DNA of 64,000 bases from Zhengitettix transpicula (GCA_037074705.1 CM073593.1:14265001-14329000); one strand, 5' to 3'; shown: positions 10,437 to 21,180, numbered from the stretch's first letter. Made by a program: numbers and translations. Notes: a model not told the origin generated them from the letters alone.

Positions 10437-11024
10437 TTAATATTTCATGATGTCATTGAGGCCTGCGAGAGGATTCTCTCGCAGGTAACCTGCGAGGGAT
10501 GTTCTCTCGCAGGCAGAACCTTTTAGGAGAGATACGAAGGGGCTACCTTTGGGTATGCCTTTTCCTCTCCGTTTTTGAACTAAGGTTCCCACAAGCCGAG
10601 GCACCTCGGCCTGTTTTAAGAGGTGTATGTTACGGGGTCACAGACCTTGGGCATACGGTAAGAGTTGTTCACTATTCCCATTGGAATAGTCGGCCAGCTG
10701 CCTCCTAAACTGGTCGGGCATGGAGAAAGGAATGCTGCGTCCCCACAGCAAACTCCTCTCCCGCTATCGGAAGGGCGTGGGACAAGTACCCAATGCCCGA
10801 CCTACCCGATGCAGGTTTTTCTAAGGTTTTCCCTGCATTTATTTAGGCGAATGCCGGGTAGGATCCTTAAAATAAAGCCCAGGGGCCCTAGTTAACCCTT
10901 GGCTACCTTCTTCTACCCTTCCGCATCCCTCCTTTCAAATCCCTTCCTATGCTCTTAAAGGGGAGTTGCCCAATGTGGATCACCCTCATGTAACCGGTTG
11001 CCCTAAAAAAAATTAATATTTCAT
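10437..11024 (+). mobile_element. Hairpin-headed retroposon, fullest copy (564 bp), with 12-bp target-site duplication
   Basis: Direct repeats 'ttaatatttcat' lie at 10437-10448 and 11013-11024. The insert (10449-11012) starts with two hairpins: 'cctgcgagag'/'ctctcgcagg' with a GATT loop at 10462-10485, then 'acctgcgag' paired with 'ctcgcagg' at 10488-10514. It continues through a body shared with copies at 54607, 58113, 58500, 60985 and, inverted, 21893, 10160 and 60737. It ends 'ccctaaaaaaaa'. No protein is shared between copies: the open frames at 10499-10708 and 10665-10895 are not conserved. No clear Pol III A/B boxes were found, so the class (SINE or other non-autonomous retroposon) is open. 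Confidence 0.8.
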
Positions 11025-11224
11025 AAGTTTTCATATAACACCATAATTTGCAATTCGTTATGTTATACATTGTTTTGAAATTATTTAACGAAAAATAAAT
11101 TAGTTTTACATCGGAGATTGTGTATTTGTTCCTGAAATCTTTTTAATTAATTTTATTTATGATTCTGTGCAATATTTATTTTTAAAAATTAACAGAATTA
11201 CCATATAAAGTTCTGCTTGTTTAT

Positions 11225-11460
11225 AAATGTTTATTACTGAATGGTATAAATAGACCTTACACTTTGTTCATTAGCTTTCGACTTTTTTAGCCATTTTCAA
11301 CTGTTTTCTACGTATGTTGAATGAATATTTCTATGTGATTTTATTAGTAAAATTAGGACTATACATAGAAGACAGTTGAAAACTGCTACAATGACCGAAA
11401 ACTACTGAACGAAGAGTAAGATCTATTGATATGTTTTAGCAATGAATATTTCTACGGTAA
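11225..11460. repeat. Foldback (inverted-repeat) element, about 80-bp arms
   Basis: The left arm (about 11243-11322) contains 'aatagaccttacactttg', 'ttcattag' and 'tttcaactgttttctacgta'. The right arm (about 11358-11440) contains the inverse: 'catagaagacagttgaaaa', then 'gaacgaagagtaagatctatt'. The loop is about 40 bp. It is a MITE-like noncoding palindrome with no second copy seen in the window. Confidence 0.6.
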
Positions 11461-11984
11461 TGATTACTCTTATTAATTTTATATATAGTGTCACATCAAC
11501 TGCTAAGGTGAATGAAACTTTGCTGAGTTAAAAGAAACGAAATATTGTAAACCGGTATAGCTTTAAGTATGTAATATTAACATATTAAAAAACTCGTTCC
11601 CCCTCTGTTAATAAAACAAGTTATAGTAAACTAAAATCAAGAAAAAATTATTTATTTCTTCTATTCATATGTTTACTTTTATAATTTCTATGTGAAAGCG
11701 TAATAAAATTATTAATTGTGCGTGACTTTGATTTTAAGGCTACTCATTAATTAGGCTTTTTCATATGTTTATTCAAAAATATCGCAGTTAAAATTTCCTG
11801 TGTTGAGAAAATATTTTCCAGAGTTGGTAACGTAAAATTCAAAATTTTAAACTTTTAAATTCTTACTTTCTGTTATCTAGGCTCTCAAATTAATTTTTCG
11901 TGCAGTTAAACATAGCTCCCTTATAGAAAATAACGAAAATTGTAGTCTTGCTACCATTTGCAAGAGGAATGTAATTAATTAGTT

Positions 11985-12370
11985 AGGATGAAAAGTTTGC
12001 CGAGAACTTGTTCTGTATGCCCAGATCCTGCGGATTGCTGAAAGCTGACAGTCGAGTTCATTGGGCGAACACTGTATTTCTAAACAACAGCCTTTGTTCA
12101 CAGACACGAGACAGCATGGGCAAGGACAAAACGGCCACGTGAAAGTTACCGCAAACACACAGGAACGCACGTGTGTTGTACACGCCGTAATAATGTGGAC
12201 GCCTACATTAATTAAGCAAGTAGCATAAGCTACGGCGCCGTTGATACTCGGGAGTAGCTAGAGAGTTCCATTACGTCGGCGAGACCACTACGCTGTCACC
12301 TTTTATTCGGGCTTATCTTATTTCCCCCGCAACGCAGCTTCTCTAACGATGTTCACTGGAATAGTCCAAG
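11985..12370. other. GC-richer island, candidate conserved noncoding element
   Basis: It is less AT-rich than both flanks. It holds an inverted pair of Sox/HMG-type words (AACAA 12083-12087 and TTTGTT 12093-12098), a CACGTG E-box (about 12137-12142) and a TTAATTAA-type homeodomain word near 12210. The minus-strand frame 11979-12170 resembles no known protein. The regulatory role is inferred from composition and words only. Confidence 0.3.
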
Positions 12371-12785
12371 CCACTAACTAAACTATCACAGTCGGATTAA
12401 TACCTCGACAAAGTATCAATTAACTCAGAATACGAAACCTATTACATACAATTTCTTACTATCTTTCAAAAATCTATCTATTAAAATATCTAGTAAAACG
12501 TTGAATACATTGCGTTCTAAAATGTAAAAAATCCCTGTCTCCTTAATGACTGTAATCTTTATAAATTAACTAATTGTAAAGCATACTCTCCCTGTCACGT
12601 TTTCATCGTTACCTTATTCACAAGAATAACGTGAAACTATTTTTAGTTGCTTTAGAAATGGAAAGGAAGATGACAGAACAATTGTCGGAAGACCAGTTTT
12701 GGTCTAGAAATGGTGTCTGAACAAGAGAAACGATTTGAGCAATGAGTCAAATAACAGACAAATTAAATACGTTAACATTTATTTG

Positions 12786-13272
12786 TTTTAATAAAATTTG
12801 ATGTCCATTACTCCAGAAATTGAATTAAAGAAATTAATTATACAATTAATAAGAAAATGATTAATTTTTTTAAAAAATTATTAAAACGCTTGATTTTTGC
12901 ATTAGGATATCTTCAGTTATGGAAATGTTAATCAAGAACATGTTTAATCAAATCAAAACATAATTAAAACTGCCAGCGACCAAGGACCGAACTTGAATTC
13001 ATTATCAAATTCGGACCTTGGTGGCTGGCGGTCAACCGTATTTTAATGTCATGAATATTTTAAATCATAAAAGAAGAAACTTTATTGTTTTAATGATGTT
13101 TTGGTTTGTATAAACATGTTCTTGATTGAAATTTCCAAAACTTAAGGGTTACTAATCCAAGGTCGAAACGTCTTAATAAAGTTGTTTTTTCAAAAAGTAA
13201 TGTTTTCTTATGAATTTTCTTATTAATTTAAACGACTTTATTTCTCACTTAACGGCCATCAAATTTTATTCT
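12786..13272. mobile_element. 487-bp foldback element with hammerhead-like words in its arms
   Basis: The outer ends 'ataaaatttgatgtccatta' (12787-12806) and 'taacggccatcaaattttat' (about 13251-13270) are inverse copies. Inner arms also pair: 'aatcaagaacatgttta' (about 12930) with 'taaacatgttcttgatt' (about 13112), and near the centre 'gccagcgaccaaggaccgaa' (12971-12990) with 'ttcggaccttggtggctggc' (about 13009-13028). The right arm carries 'cttaagg', 'ccaaggtcgaaacgtc' (13141-13172), like the motif in the Penelope-style foldbacks below. It is noncoding. Confidence 0.7.
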
Positions 13273-13307
13273 GTTTGTATTAGAGGTCAGATAGTTTTTA
13301 TAATTTA

Positions 13308-13620
13308 TTTTGTGATCTGGGAAAGGCGTTTGATAACGTAAAGTGGAAAATCTTGTTCAATATCCTATTACGGACTGATTTGGCCCACAAGGACAGAAGA
13401 ATTATTTGCAATATCTATAAATATTAAATTGAAATCATTCGAGGAAGGAAGAAGGACGTAGGAGTACGAATAAAGGAAGGGGTGAGACAGGGGTTTCTCA
13501 CTATCCCCGTAGTTATTGATCTGGTCTTTACAAAATGCTATGGAGAGAAAAAAATCAAAGTAGTGATAAAGATCGAAGGAGAAATTGAAAATGTGGATAT
13601 TTCGGAAATATTTTCATAAT
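13308..13620 (+). pseudogene. LINE reverse-transcriptase fragment
   Basis: The reading FCDLGKAFDNVKW (from about 13308) fits the A block of LINE RTs, with D followed by AFD.V.W. It continues LLRTDLAHKDRRIICNIY, then a stop in place of a conserved position. The B block follows as EGVRQGFLTIPVV (about 13476-13514), where functional enzymes usually have GVRQGC.LSP.LF. It ends with VVIKIEGEIENVDI near 13605. Both ends are missing and the catalytic D-D box lies beyond the preserved part. The sequence style (HKDRRII..LY and KKGVRQG-like) differs from the Jockey-like piece at 3297, so it is a different LINE lineage. It is dead: one in-frame stop, a truncated body and substituted core residues. Confidence 0.75.
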
Positions 13621-14089
13621 CATCTCTACAAAATAGTAAATTAAGTAATTTTCAATTCAACAATAATTTTCTATTTAAAAATTTTTGACCTAACTAGATT
13701 TCCGAACTTATAAATTAATTAATTATTTTTCCTATTAAAATGGCAGCTGGTAAAAACATTCATAAATCGTATATCAGTCATATTCAATTCAAAATTATTG
13801 AAGAAGAGTATATTATTATTATTGATATCAAACAGTATTATATTTTTAAGTTTACCAGGCATGATTTGATGAATTATTTTATTTAAGCCTAAACTTCAGT
13901 CAGTTTGCTATATTAAAATGCCGTAAGACTACAAAAATTTATATTCCTGATATTCTGCATATTCTGTATGCCCTAAAAATTCGTGCTATCGATTTACAAA
14001 TTAAGAGTTTTAGTGAGCAGAAAATTTTATAATTTTTTGGGATACCAATTTATGAAGTACCGTATAATTATGCAACATGTTTCAATGGA

Positions 14090-14350
14090 GGATTTATCGA
14101 CCTCGCCATAGTCCCTCTGGGAATAGCAAGCGGTATATAGGCTTCGTAAATGCGGGGCTCCGGAATTTTTAACCATTAAGGACACTATTTGGTTTCGCTC
14201 ACGTCGGTCTTGTAAATACAACACCATTTGCACCGCGAAATGTAGCGGCTGGTGTTTTATGTTCGCGTCGGGGCTTGTTTGCGTTTTGCTGTTACAAGCC
14301 GCTACACTTGGAAGAGCAGGTGAACGCGACCTGTTGTGTTCGAACATGTG
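14090..14350. other. GC-richer island
   Basis: Mixed composition between AT-rich flanks. The 106-codon minus frame (14027-14347) has no recognisable domain. It is a candidate noncoding conserved block or chance. Confidence 0.25.
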
Positions 14351-14359
14351 TTAGCCTAA

Positions 14360-15030
14360 CACGACTTTTTTCCCCCAATTCAGTGATGTCCGTGTCGTTA
14401 ACTAAAAGTGTAATCATCATCGGCTACATTTGCATTACATCCCGCACTTACTAACGGCAAAATTCATGGCAATATGCGCATGATACACAATGAAAAAGAT
14501 GCTACTGTATTACTGAACAAATTTTCTTATAAATATTTTCTAACTTGTATTTTAAATTAAAATTATTATTTTTTCTCATACATGTTCGCAAGAATTAAAA
14601 AAAAAATCATGAATTTCTTAAAATAGAAATTTCTGTTACTCTTCTTGCTGAAATGAGAAAAAATATGTGGGATCCAAATTATAGGAATGGAAATTTAATA
14701 GCGTACGTAAATGTCATAAAAACACACTTTAAAACAAGGAAAATAAAATTAATTATTTCACTGCAGACCAAAGAACATTTAAAAACTATGTCGTATAATT
14801 TTTTGTAGATATTGGTATTCCTGCAACGTATAGACACATAAATTTTATCTTAGCTAGATAACCATTAAAATTCATGTTTCCCATATCATGGGAAAGTCTT
14901 CAGATGTATATAAGTAGAATAAATGTGTTGCAAATACGGATCACTATTTGACCATTTAATTTAATAAAACCATGAATATTAGACGTGAAAGCACCGATGT
15001 TCAGTTTCATCCCTTCGTTATGAAATAATT
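14360..15030. other. AT-rich stretch, nothing recognised
   Basis: AT-rich, with A/T runs at 14560-14640. No gene or repeat family was seen. Confidence 0.5.
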
Positions 15031-15032
15031 CT

Positions 15033-15488
15033 ATGTTCCCTGATCTGAGAGAATTTTTTTGTGACCAATACAAATGTGCAAATTTTGCCTTTTCTGTCAG
15101 CTATGTATCCAACGCGAATAATCTGTCAGTTATTCTAAGTTTAAAACACGACTTTGTGCCGTTCAATCTTCACAGCCTGATTGCTCTGTGTTTAAAGCGC
15201 GCACAAGTTAACAAACGAGCTCGCGGAAAAGCAAATAAGACTGAAAACCATGAGCAATTGCTGGGCAAGTATTTGACGAGCTCCGAGTTGTGCGATTTGT
15301 CACTAGGTTTTATCAGACAGAGTACACAGGAGTCTGACAAACAGAATTGGTCAAGAGATATGTACGCTACGTTTGAATTCTGTATGACTAACAGGAAATG
15401 GGATCAAACATCACTTTCAGACATTAATTTAAGTGAAGATATCGATTTTGGTTTTCAGTGTGGATTTTATGTTATCAACATTTTATGA
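15033..15488 (+). other. Unexplained 151-codon open frame
   Basis: An open frame begins MFPDLREFFCDQYKCANFAF and stays open to position 15488. It is the longest frame in the window outside the transposase at the right edge, in DNA of moderate GC where stops should be frequent. A second frame (15433-15624) overlaps its end. It shows no signal peptide, membrane segment, repeat or family motif that I recognise. The middle is basic (KRAQVNKRARGKANK, about residues 54-68) and the C-terminal half is acidic and polar. It could be an exon of an unknown gene, a decayed mobile-element gene or chance. No splice or poly(A) signal decides the matter. Confidence 0.2.
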
Positions 15489-15714
15489 AACAACCAAAAG
15501 TATTAGTATAACACCTGAACATCGTATTCCTGTAGAAGTACATTTATTGAAAGATTCTCCAATTAATATACTACGATTCAGGAAATTTTTTGTTTTTACT
15601 TTGTTCTCTCTGCAGTTAAAGTAGCAAAGAACTGTTAAATGAGTAGATACTTTCCTTTATGTAATATCTTCCTCGGTTTACTAAAGTGTTTCTTTCTATA
15701 ATAATCAATATAAC

Positions 15715-15830
15715 AGCCGTTTAGTCAGAATAAAATTTTAAACACGACGTTTCGTCCCTGATTGGGATCGCTTCAAGTGTATGGGTGTCACAATATAATA
15801 ACATTTTTAATTTGACAAAAAATGTAGCGT
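15715..15830 (-). repeat. Penelope-like/foldback arm with hammerhead-like motif
   Basis: On the minus strand 15780 to 15742 reads in order: ACAC; TTGAAGC; a stem strand GATCCC; loop AATCA; stem strand GGGAC; GAAAC; GTC; GTGT. The first and last four bases are complementary. The same block lies in both arms of 34686-34966 and 46436-46750. Only one arm is seen here. Confidence 0.6.
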
Positions 15831-16329
15831 GTGGATTGCAAAAAAATGGACTTTAGTTGGTTACAGATAATGATATAGTACGGATTACATGCAACTGTAT
15901 TACCAACAGCATGCACGGGAATAAAAAGCACGGTCTGATTATAATTTAACTTTGTTTTCCAAAGATGAAGATTCAATTAAAATTTTCGAGGATGTTTAAC
16001 ACAGATGCACCTTGAAAGGAATTTCAGTTATAATCAATGACCTATAACGAATTAAAAATTGAGGATAAAATAAATTAGAGGAACGTAGATCATTACGATG
16101 TCGATTTCCACTACACGCTAATGATCATCACTGGCGGACAAATATTATTTTATTGGTATCAACGTGATCAAACTTCTTTCATGAATTATTTTCAGTTTTT
16201 CAATTTGTATACCCAAGAAAATCCTCAATTATTTGCTACTAGTTCTCATCCCGTTGGCAAGAAGCAATCCGTGTTATTGTTTAAATGATTATTCACGTAA
16301 ATTCTGAGCACAGGAATGATCTCAAGCGT

Positions 16330-16720
16330 AGGCCTTACTTGTTCACATGATGCGGGCGGTCTACTCGCAGTACATGGGGGAATTCTTTTTACGTTCGCTG
16401 CTTGGGCGTCGATTAGCCTGCACAGGAGATAAAAGACACGACTGTGCTGCAGAGAGATGTTTTTGGCGCCAAGCGTCTGAAACAAGGCCAGAAATAGGCG
16501 TCTGTGACACCGGAAGACGCGTGTCGCCATCTCTCGTTAGTGGGTGGGAAACGAAGCGATAACGGAGATGCCAATATCGACGAATAACGGTTATTCTGCT
16601 CCACGAGCGCAAAAGGACCTTCCTATATTGTTCTGTTCTATTCTCGTGACGTCGGTCGCAAGGCGCTCAGCTTTCGCTTTTCTACCCTTCTTCCTTCTAC
16701 GGTTTATACCTAGAGAAGAA
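16330..16720. other. GC-richer island
   Basis: A clear compositional island ('gtgtctcgcc'-like, many CpG). Overlapping frames on both strands (16246-16810) are by-products of the composition and resemble no protein. Confidence 0.3.
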
Positions 16721-16841
16721 GAAATTTACTTGGATTGCACGATCCAAGTCGAACCGCCGCTAACTGTAAACATAAATTATTTTCTTAATATCGTTTGCAG
16801 AAATATGTGATATTATTTATTAAAATTATTAAATGAAATGT

Positions 16842-16842
<1 letters not shown>

Positions 16843-16909
<67 letters not shown>
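16843..16909. repeat. Compound microsatellite (CA)n(TA)n
   Basis: An uninterrupted CA run to about 16878 is followed by a TA run to 16909. It abuts 'cagggtgaccgattt', a word resembling the end of several arthropod mobile elements. Confidence 0.95.
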
Positions 16910-16911
<2 letters not shown>

Positions 16912-18330
16912 GGTGACCGATTTATCCGAAGACATTGACATATTTACAAAACTACCCATCTTATCAAAAAAGTTTGTAATGAATTTTGATCTTATCAAAG
17001 CGGAACGTCCAATGGCACCAACCTAGAATGTCTATAAGGACCTCTTTGGGATGGGGATATAAAATACTTTAAACTTTAAGACACAATTTTTAAGTTGACG
17101 TAACCGACTTAAACAAAAAAAACCTTCTTTTACGCAATTTTACAAAATTCCCTATTTTTTAATACACATATGGTTCTTTTAAAATGTAAGCCGATTTGAC
17201 CTTGAAGCTCTTCTTTGTGCCGTCGACTCAAATACGTCCAACGTTACCCACTCGGCTGCAATGATGGTTTCTTGTCATTCATGATTTGATGATGTGGCAA
17301 CGTTTGTCTCATTCTTTGTTGTCTTCCGCTGACAGCCAGAACAGCTTCCATATGAGAAATACGAACAGTGTCCAGCCAGCATATATTATAGTAGTACATT
17401 TACCTCATTTTGCCTATTTTTCGATTGAATATTTTCGCTAGCAAATCATTCGCAACAGTAGGAGTCGTACGCACCAAATCTCTATAGCTCCCTAATTCAC
17501 AACCGTGCCCTATGGAATCAATCCGTACTTGGTTGTTACGCTGATGACGTTTCTCTTCCAAATCTTGTTCGTCATCATTGTGTTTCAGCCCAAAATTATT
17601 TGACGATTTACTTCGATCTGCAACCTATCATTTCGGTCAATCCGCAGTCCAGGGAAGGTGCAATTCTGCATTCACTCAAACTCTTCATTATCAATTATCT
17701 TTAAATCGCCATTCAGGAAGCGGACGAAATTTTCTCTTTCAACTTTGATCTGTTTTATGAGATACCGCATGAGAGAGAAAAGTTGTGATATCAGCGTATA
17801 GGGTGTTGTGAGTAATATTTTCGCCAATTTTTTCTCCATTTTTTCATGGGAACCGGTAAACTCTAGCTTCGTGGTCTGCGCATTGAAATCTCATCAACGT
17901 GGATCAGACGATATGAAACTCTGAGAACTTGCAGGGTTAAATACAATTAGTGGCTTTTTTGTAGTCGGTAAAACACGCTAAACTGCTTTTGGATTTTTTA
18001 AATTAACTAACGAGGTTTTTTGTATGTGCTTGCTTATGCGTGAACCACTGCTGAAGGCACCTTGGACCACGGGTAATTCCTTCTCTATGATTGGATTGGG
18101 GCGTCCTACGAACTTGTGTAGAACGTTGCTCGCGTTAAATCTGGAGGCCATTTTAGCACTCTTCTGAATCCTCCATTTTTGATATTGAAATAAAAACTGA
18201 AGGTTTCTTTCGTTCCGTTTTGCCAATTCTCCTGTCATACTTGCTGTCTGTATGTCATTTCGGCTGGTATTCTATCGATATCTGGAGATGCCATGCATCT
18301 TATACATAGAAAGTGAGAAGTTCTAATGAC
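16910..18330 (-). other. 1.4-kb segment between two identical-type microsatellites, possible old mobile element
   Basis: The segment begins at the left with 'cagggtgaccgatttatcc'. Read on the minus strand this is a 3' end followed by a TA/CA tail, the usual arrangement of a LINE-like end with a simple-repeat tail. On the minus strand an 86-codon frame (18238-17978) reads MTGELAKRNERNLQFLFQYQ and is open, but I do not recognise it. No RT or transposase motif was found downstream in the other frames. The element class is unresolved. Confidence 0.3.
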
Positions 18331-18331
18331 T

Positions 18332-18402
<71 letters not shown>
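18331..18402. repeat. Compound microsatellite (CA)n(TA)n
   Basis: A CA run is followed by a TA run, in the same order and strand as at 16843-16909, 1.49 kb away. Confidence 0.95.
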
Positions 18403-18405
<3 letters not shown>

Positions 18406-18612
18406 AGTAATTGGTAATTAAGACCTTGTGCTAATTGGAAAGTTGGATTGTAGAGGACTCATTATATAGTAGATATAGAGTGGACGCCGCAACAAGGCGG
18501 CGAAGCAAAGAAAACATTGTTGAGCAGTTGAGAGAATTTTACGCGCTCAAAAATTTACGAGACGAGGAAGTTCAGTTCGGCAGCGGACAGCGAACAGTTC
18601 GAAAGCAATCTT

Positions 18613-18740
18613 CAGTCAGGCAATGAATGGCGAGGCATAAGGACCAGCAAAGTTTTTGTACAAAAGTTTTAGAGTCAGGCATAGAACAGCGAGGTGTAAA
18701 GACCAGAAAATTCATATTATAAAAAGTTTTGCAGTCGGGA
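18613..18740 (+). repeat. 60-bp tandem repeat, about two copies, in possibly retroelement-derived DNA
   Basis: The words 'cagtcaggcaatgaatggcg', 'agagtcaggcatagaacagc' and 'cagtcgggaaggagagag' start at 18613, 18672 and 18732. Each of the first two is followed by 'gaggcataaggaccag' or 'gaggtgtaaagaccag' and 'aaaagtttt'. The surrounding stretch 18435-18780 is less AT-rich and resembles the leader of an LTR-type element, but no gag or pol reading was found. Confidence 0.55.
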
Positions 18741-18799
18741 AGGAGAGAGTGAAACTAATGTTGTAATCGGTGGCTGAGCATAAATTCAACCTGCTGGCC

Positions 18800-21180
18800 A
18801 TAGACAAACCAAGGAAGTACATTTCCAACTACACGAGATCTGCAAATCCAGGTTGCAGCAAAGCATCGAGAATCTACTAATTTGTGTTAGACCAACTAAC
18901 AAAACTACGCCAATTAGAATTTGTTGACATTTAGAATCTGTGAGTATTAGAATCAGTGATATCCCCAAATTTTGTGCACGAAAAACCTAAAATGAGACCT
19001 GGGTGGCCGTAAGTAGAAAAACTTTAAAATCATATTGTAAACCACTTTTAAAAGATAAAAGTCAGATCGTTCTTTAATTTTAATTATTTAATTATTACAT
19101 TTAAATTCAATCTGTAGTGTTATTTCTTCCACAACAAAGTTCATCTATGTTTCAGACGCATTAACTTCCATAAAAGGTAAATATAATTTGATTGTATAAA
19201 TTCACCCATTTATCAAACCCAGTTTAAGACCCTGAGATCCCAAATATTATTGTGTAGTTAAAATTGTTAATAAATTTGTTTAATTGTTTTCCCTTGATAA
19301 TCTTTTTATTTTAAAAGTCACCTTTTTATTTAAATTATTACAATATATATTGTAATTAACTAAATAATCAATCATCAATGAAAGTTAAAGCCCCACGTTA
19401 AAGAGCCAAATTATGAAATATACACAAAAATACAATAATAAAATGCCAGGACGTCGTGGCGCAAAATTACGTAATATTCCAATTAAATAAAACACAGGAA
19501 GGAAGTTTACAGAAGTTTACGTGGAAATTAAACAAAAATTTCAACAAATGATTTATTTAATTTACAATTTTGATTTACGTTGAATTCTTTACAATTTATG
19601 GTTTTACACAAATTCCTCATCTTTCATGCGAATCTGAATTTCAGGGCTGCTTATAGGGTCTGTAAATAAGTCAGTTATTTGCAATTTTCACCAGGGTTAC
19701 AGAAGAAAAATATGAATTTCATTTACAATATCAAAATTTCATACAAAGAATCTAACAACAACAAAAACTATAGAAATATGTAAGATTCTGACAAAGTTAT
19801 AGAAATATCAGACAAAGTTATAGAAATCTGACGGTAAACGATATTTACGTAATGGTTTAAATATTTACTGTTTTTTACATACCTTTTCGTTCGGAGCTAC
19901 TATGGTTTATGTAGTCGTGGTTATTTTAATTTCTAATTGAACAATATTTTATTGGCAGGCCATGACACAGACTTTAGGACACTTTCGGTGTCTTTATACT
20001 TTACTGTCGTACGTATCATCACACTCGGTTTTGCTGTGGAAAATCCTTCTAATACATAAGCTGATATATTTAGCTTATACTTTGCTGAATTCGGCCACCA
20101 TTGGCCGGTTTGCCACAACACACTGCTCCAGATCCCAGAACACACATGACTGCTGATAAACTGACTGTCTTTCTGACTCCTCTCGTCAGGCCCTCCAAAC
20201 ACACACTGACTTTTCCGTCAAAGTTCTGCGTACGTACGCTTTTCGACAATAATCAGTAGCAACCATTATAGACTCTGCTTTCTTGTGCCAAATAATGCTG
20301 TTATTTACAACGCTCCGACCGCCAATAATTAAAAGAAAAAATTTAAGTTTAATGTACAATTCAAATTGTTTATCTCTACAATTTATATACTAGTGCGTGT
20401 AAGTATATTTTGTTGTATATTTTAGTGGACATATGTTGAAACAATCGGGGGGACGTAAGATCTAAATAAAGATTAGGTTGTCAAAAATATGGTAACCATG
20501 AAGATTAAAAAGTGAAGCATATTCATGACTTTTGGCAAGGTGAGGATTTTAATTCACGGCTTCTTAGGAGGTATGCTGTGTCTTTTATTTTCGAGGTGAC
20601 TTAAAGAGAGAATAAATATTCCAACTGTTGATAACGCAAGTTGAAATTAACAGTTATTCATCACGTATTAATTCCGAGTGTACTATCTCTTATAGTTTTG
20701 TTGTATTTGGGGTTTAATTTATATCCTAACACATCTCTCCCAGCCACTCAATGAGCTCTAAAATTGGCCATTATTGGTAGTTGTCTGACCCGATCGTGAT
20801 TAGTTTAAACCGTGACTCAAATTGTATTAGCTGTTTAATATTTTTCTCACTTTTTTAGCGACATATAAAACCTCTTACGTTGTTTTCAATACCAATCCAG
20901 TACAGATTAACAGATTCAGAATTAATACCGCCGTTACGAGTTAATAATGTACAGTAATGAAGTAGATTTATTCAAATTAATACAAAATTCGCAAATACTG
21001 CAATTAATATTTACGTTTGACGACTAGTTGAAGAGCATCAATTTCATTAGAATATATTTAAGGTCCCTAGCCTTTGTTATATTAATGCGACCTTTCACAG
21101 CAATTGGAGCGAGTATTAAGCATAGTTAAAATTAATGGTGAAGCTTCTTCAGTCACGCAATATGAAAGCAACTTAGAAAT
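18800..21180. other. AT-rich DNA with minor internal repeats
   Basis: No gene was recognised. At about 19786-19832 the phrase 'tctgacaaagttatagaaat' is repeated with slight change. A mixed block at 19960-20330 has open frames on both strands without family resemblance. Confidence 0.4.

Noticed and set aside
10350..10520. Repeated palindromic words 'cctgcgag ... ctcgcagg', CRISPR-like at first sight
   Set aside because: The units belong to the head of a dispersed retroposon with target-site duplications, spacing is irregular, and the DNA is eukaryotic.
17978..18238. 86-codon minus frame as a conserved protein
   Set aside because: It looks protein-like, but no family was recognised and no exon structure is visible. 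It is kept only as part of the 16910-18330 entry.
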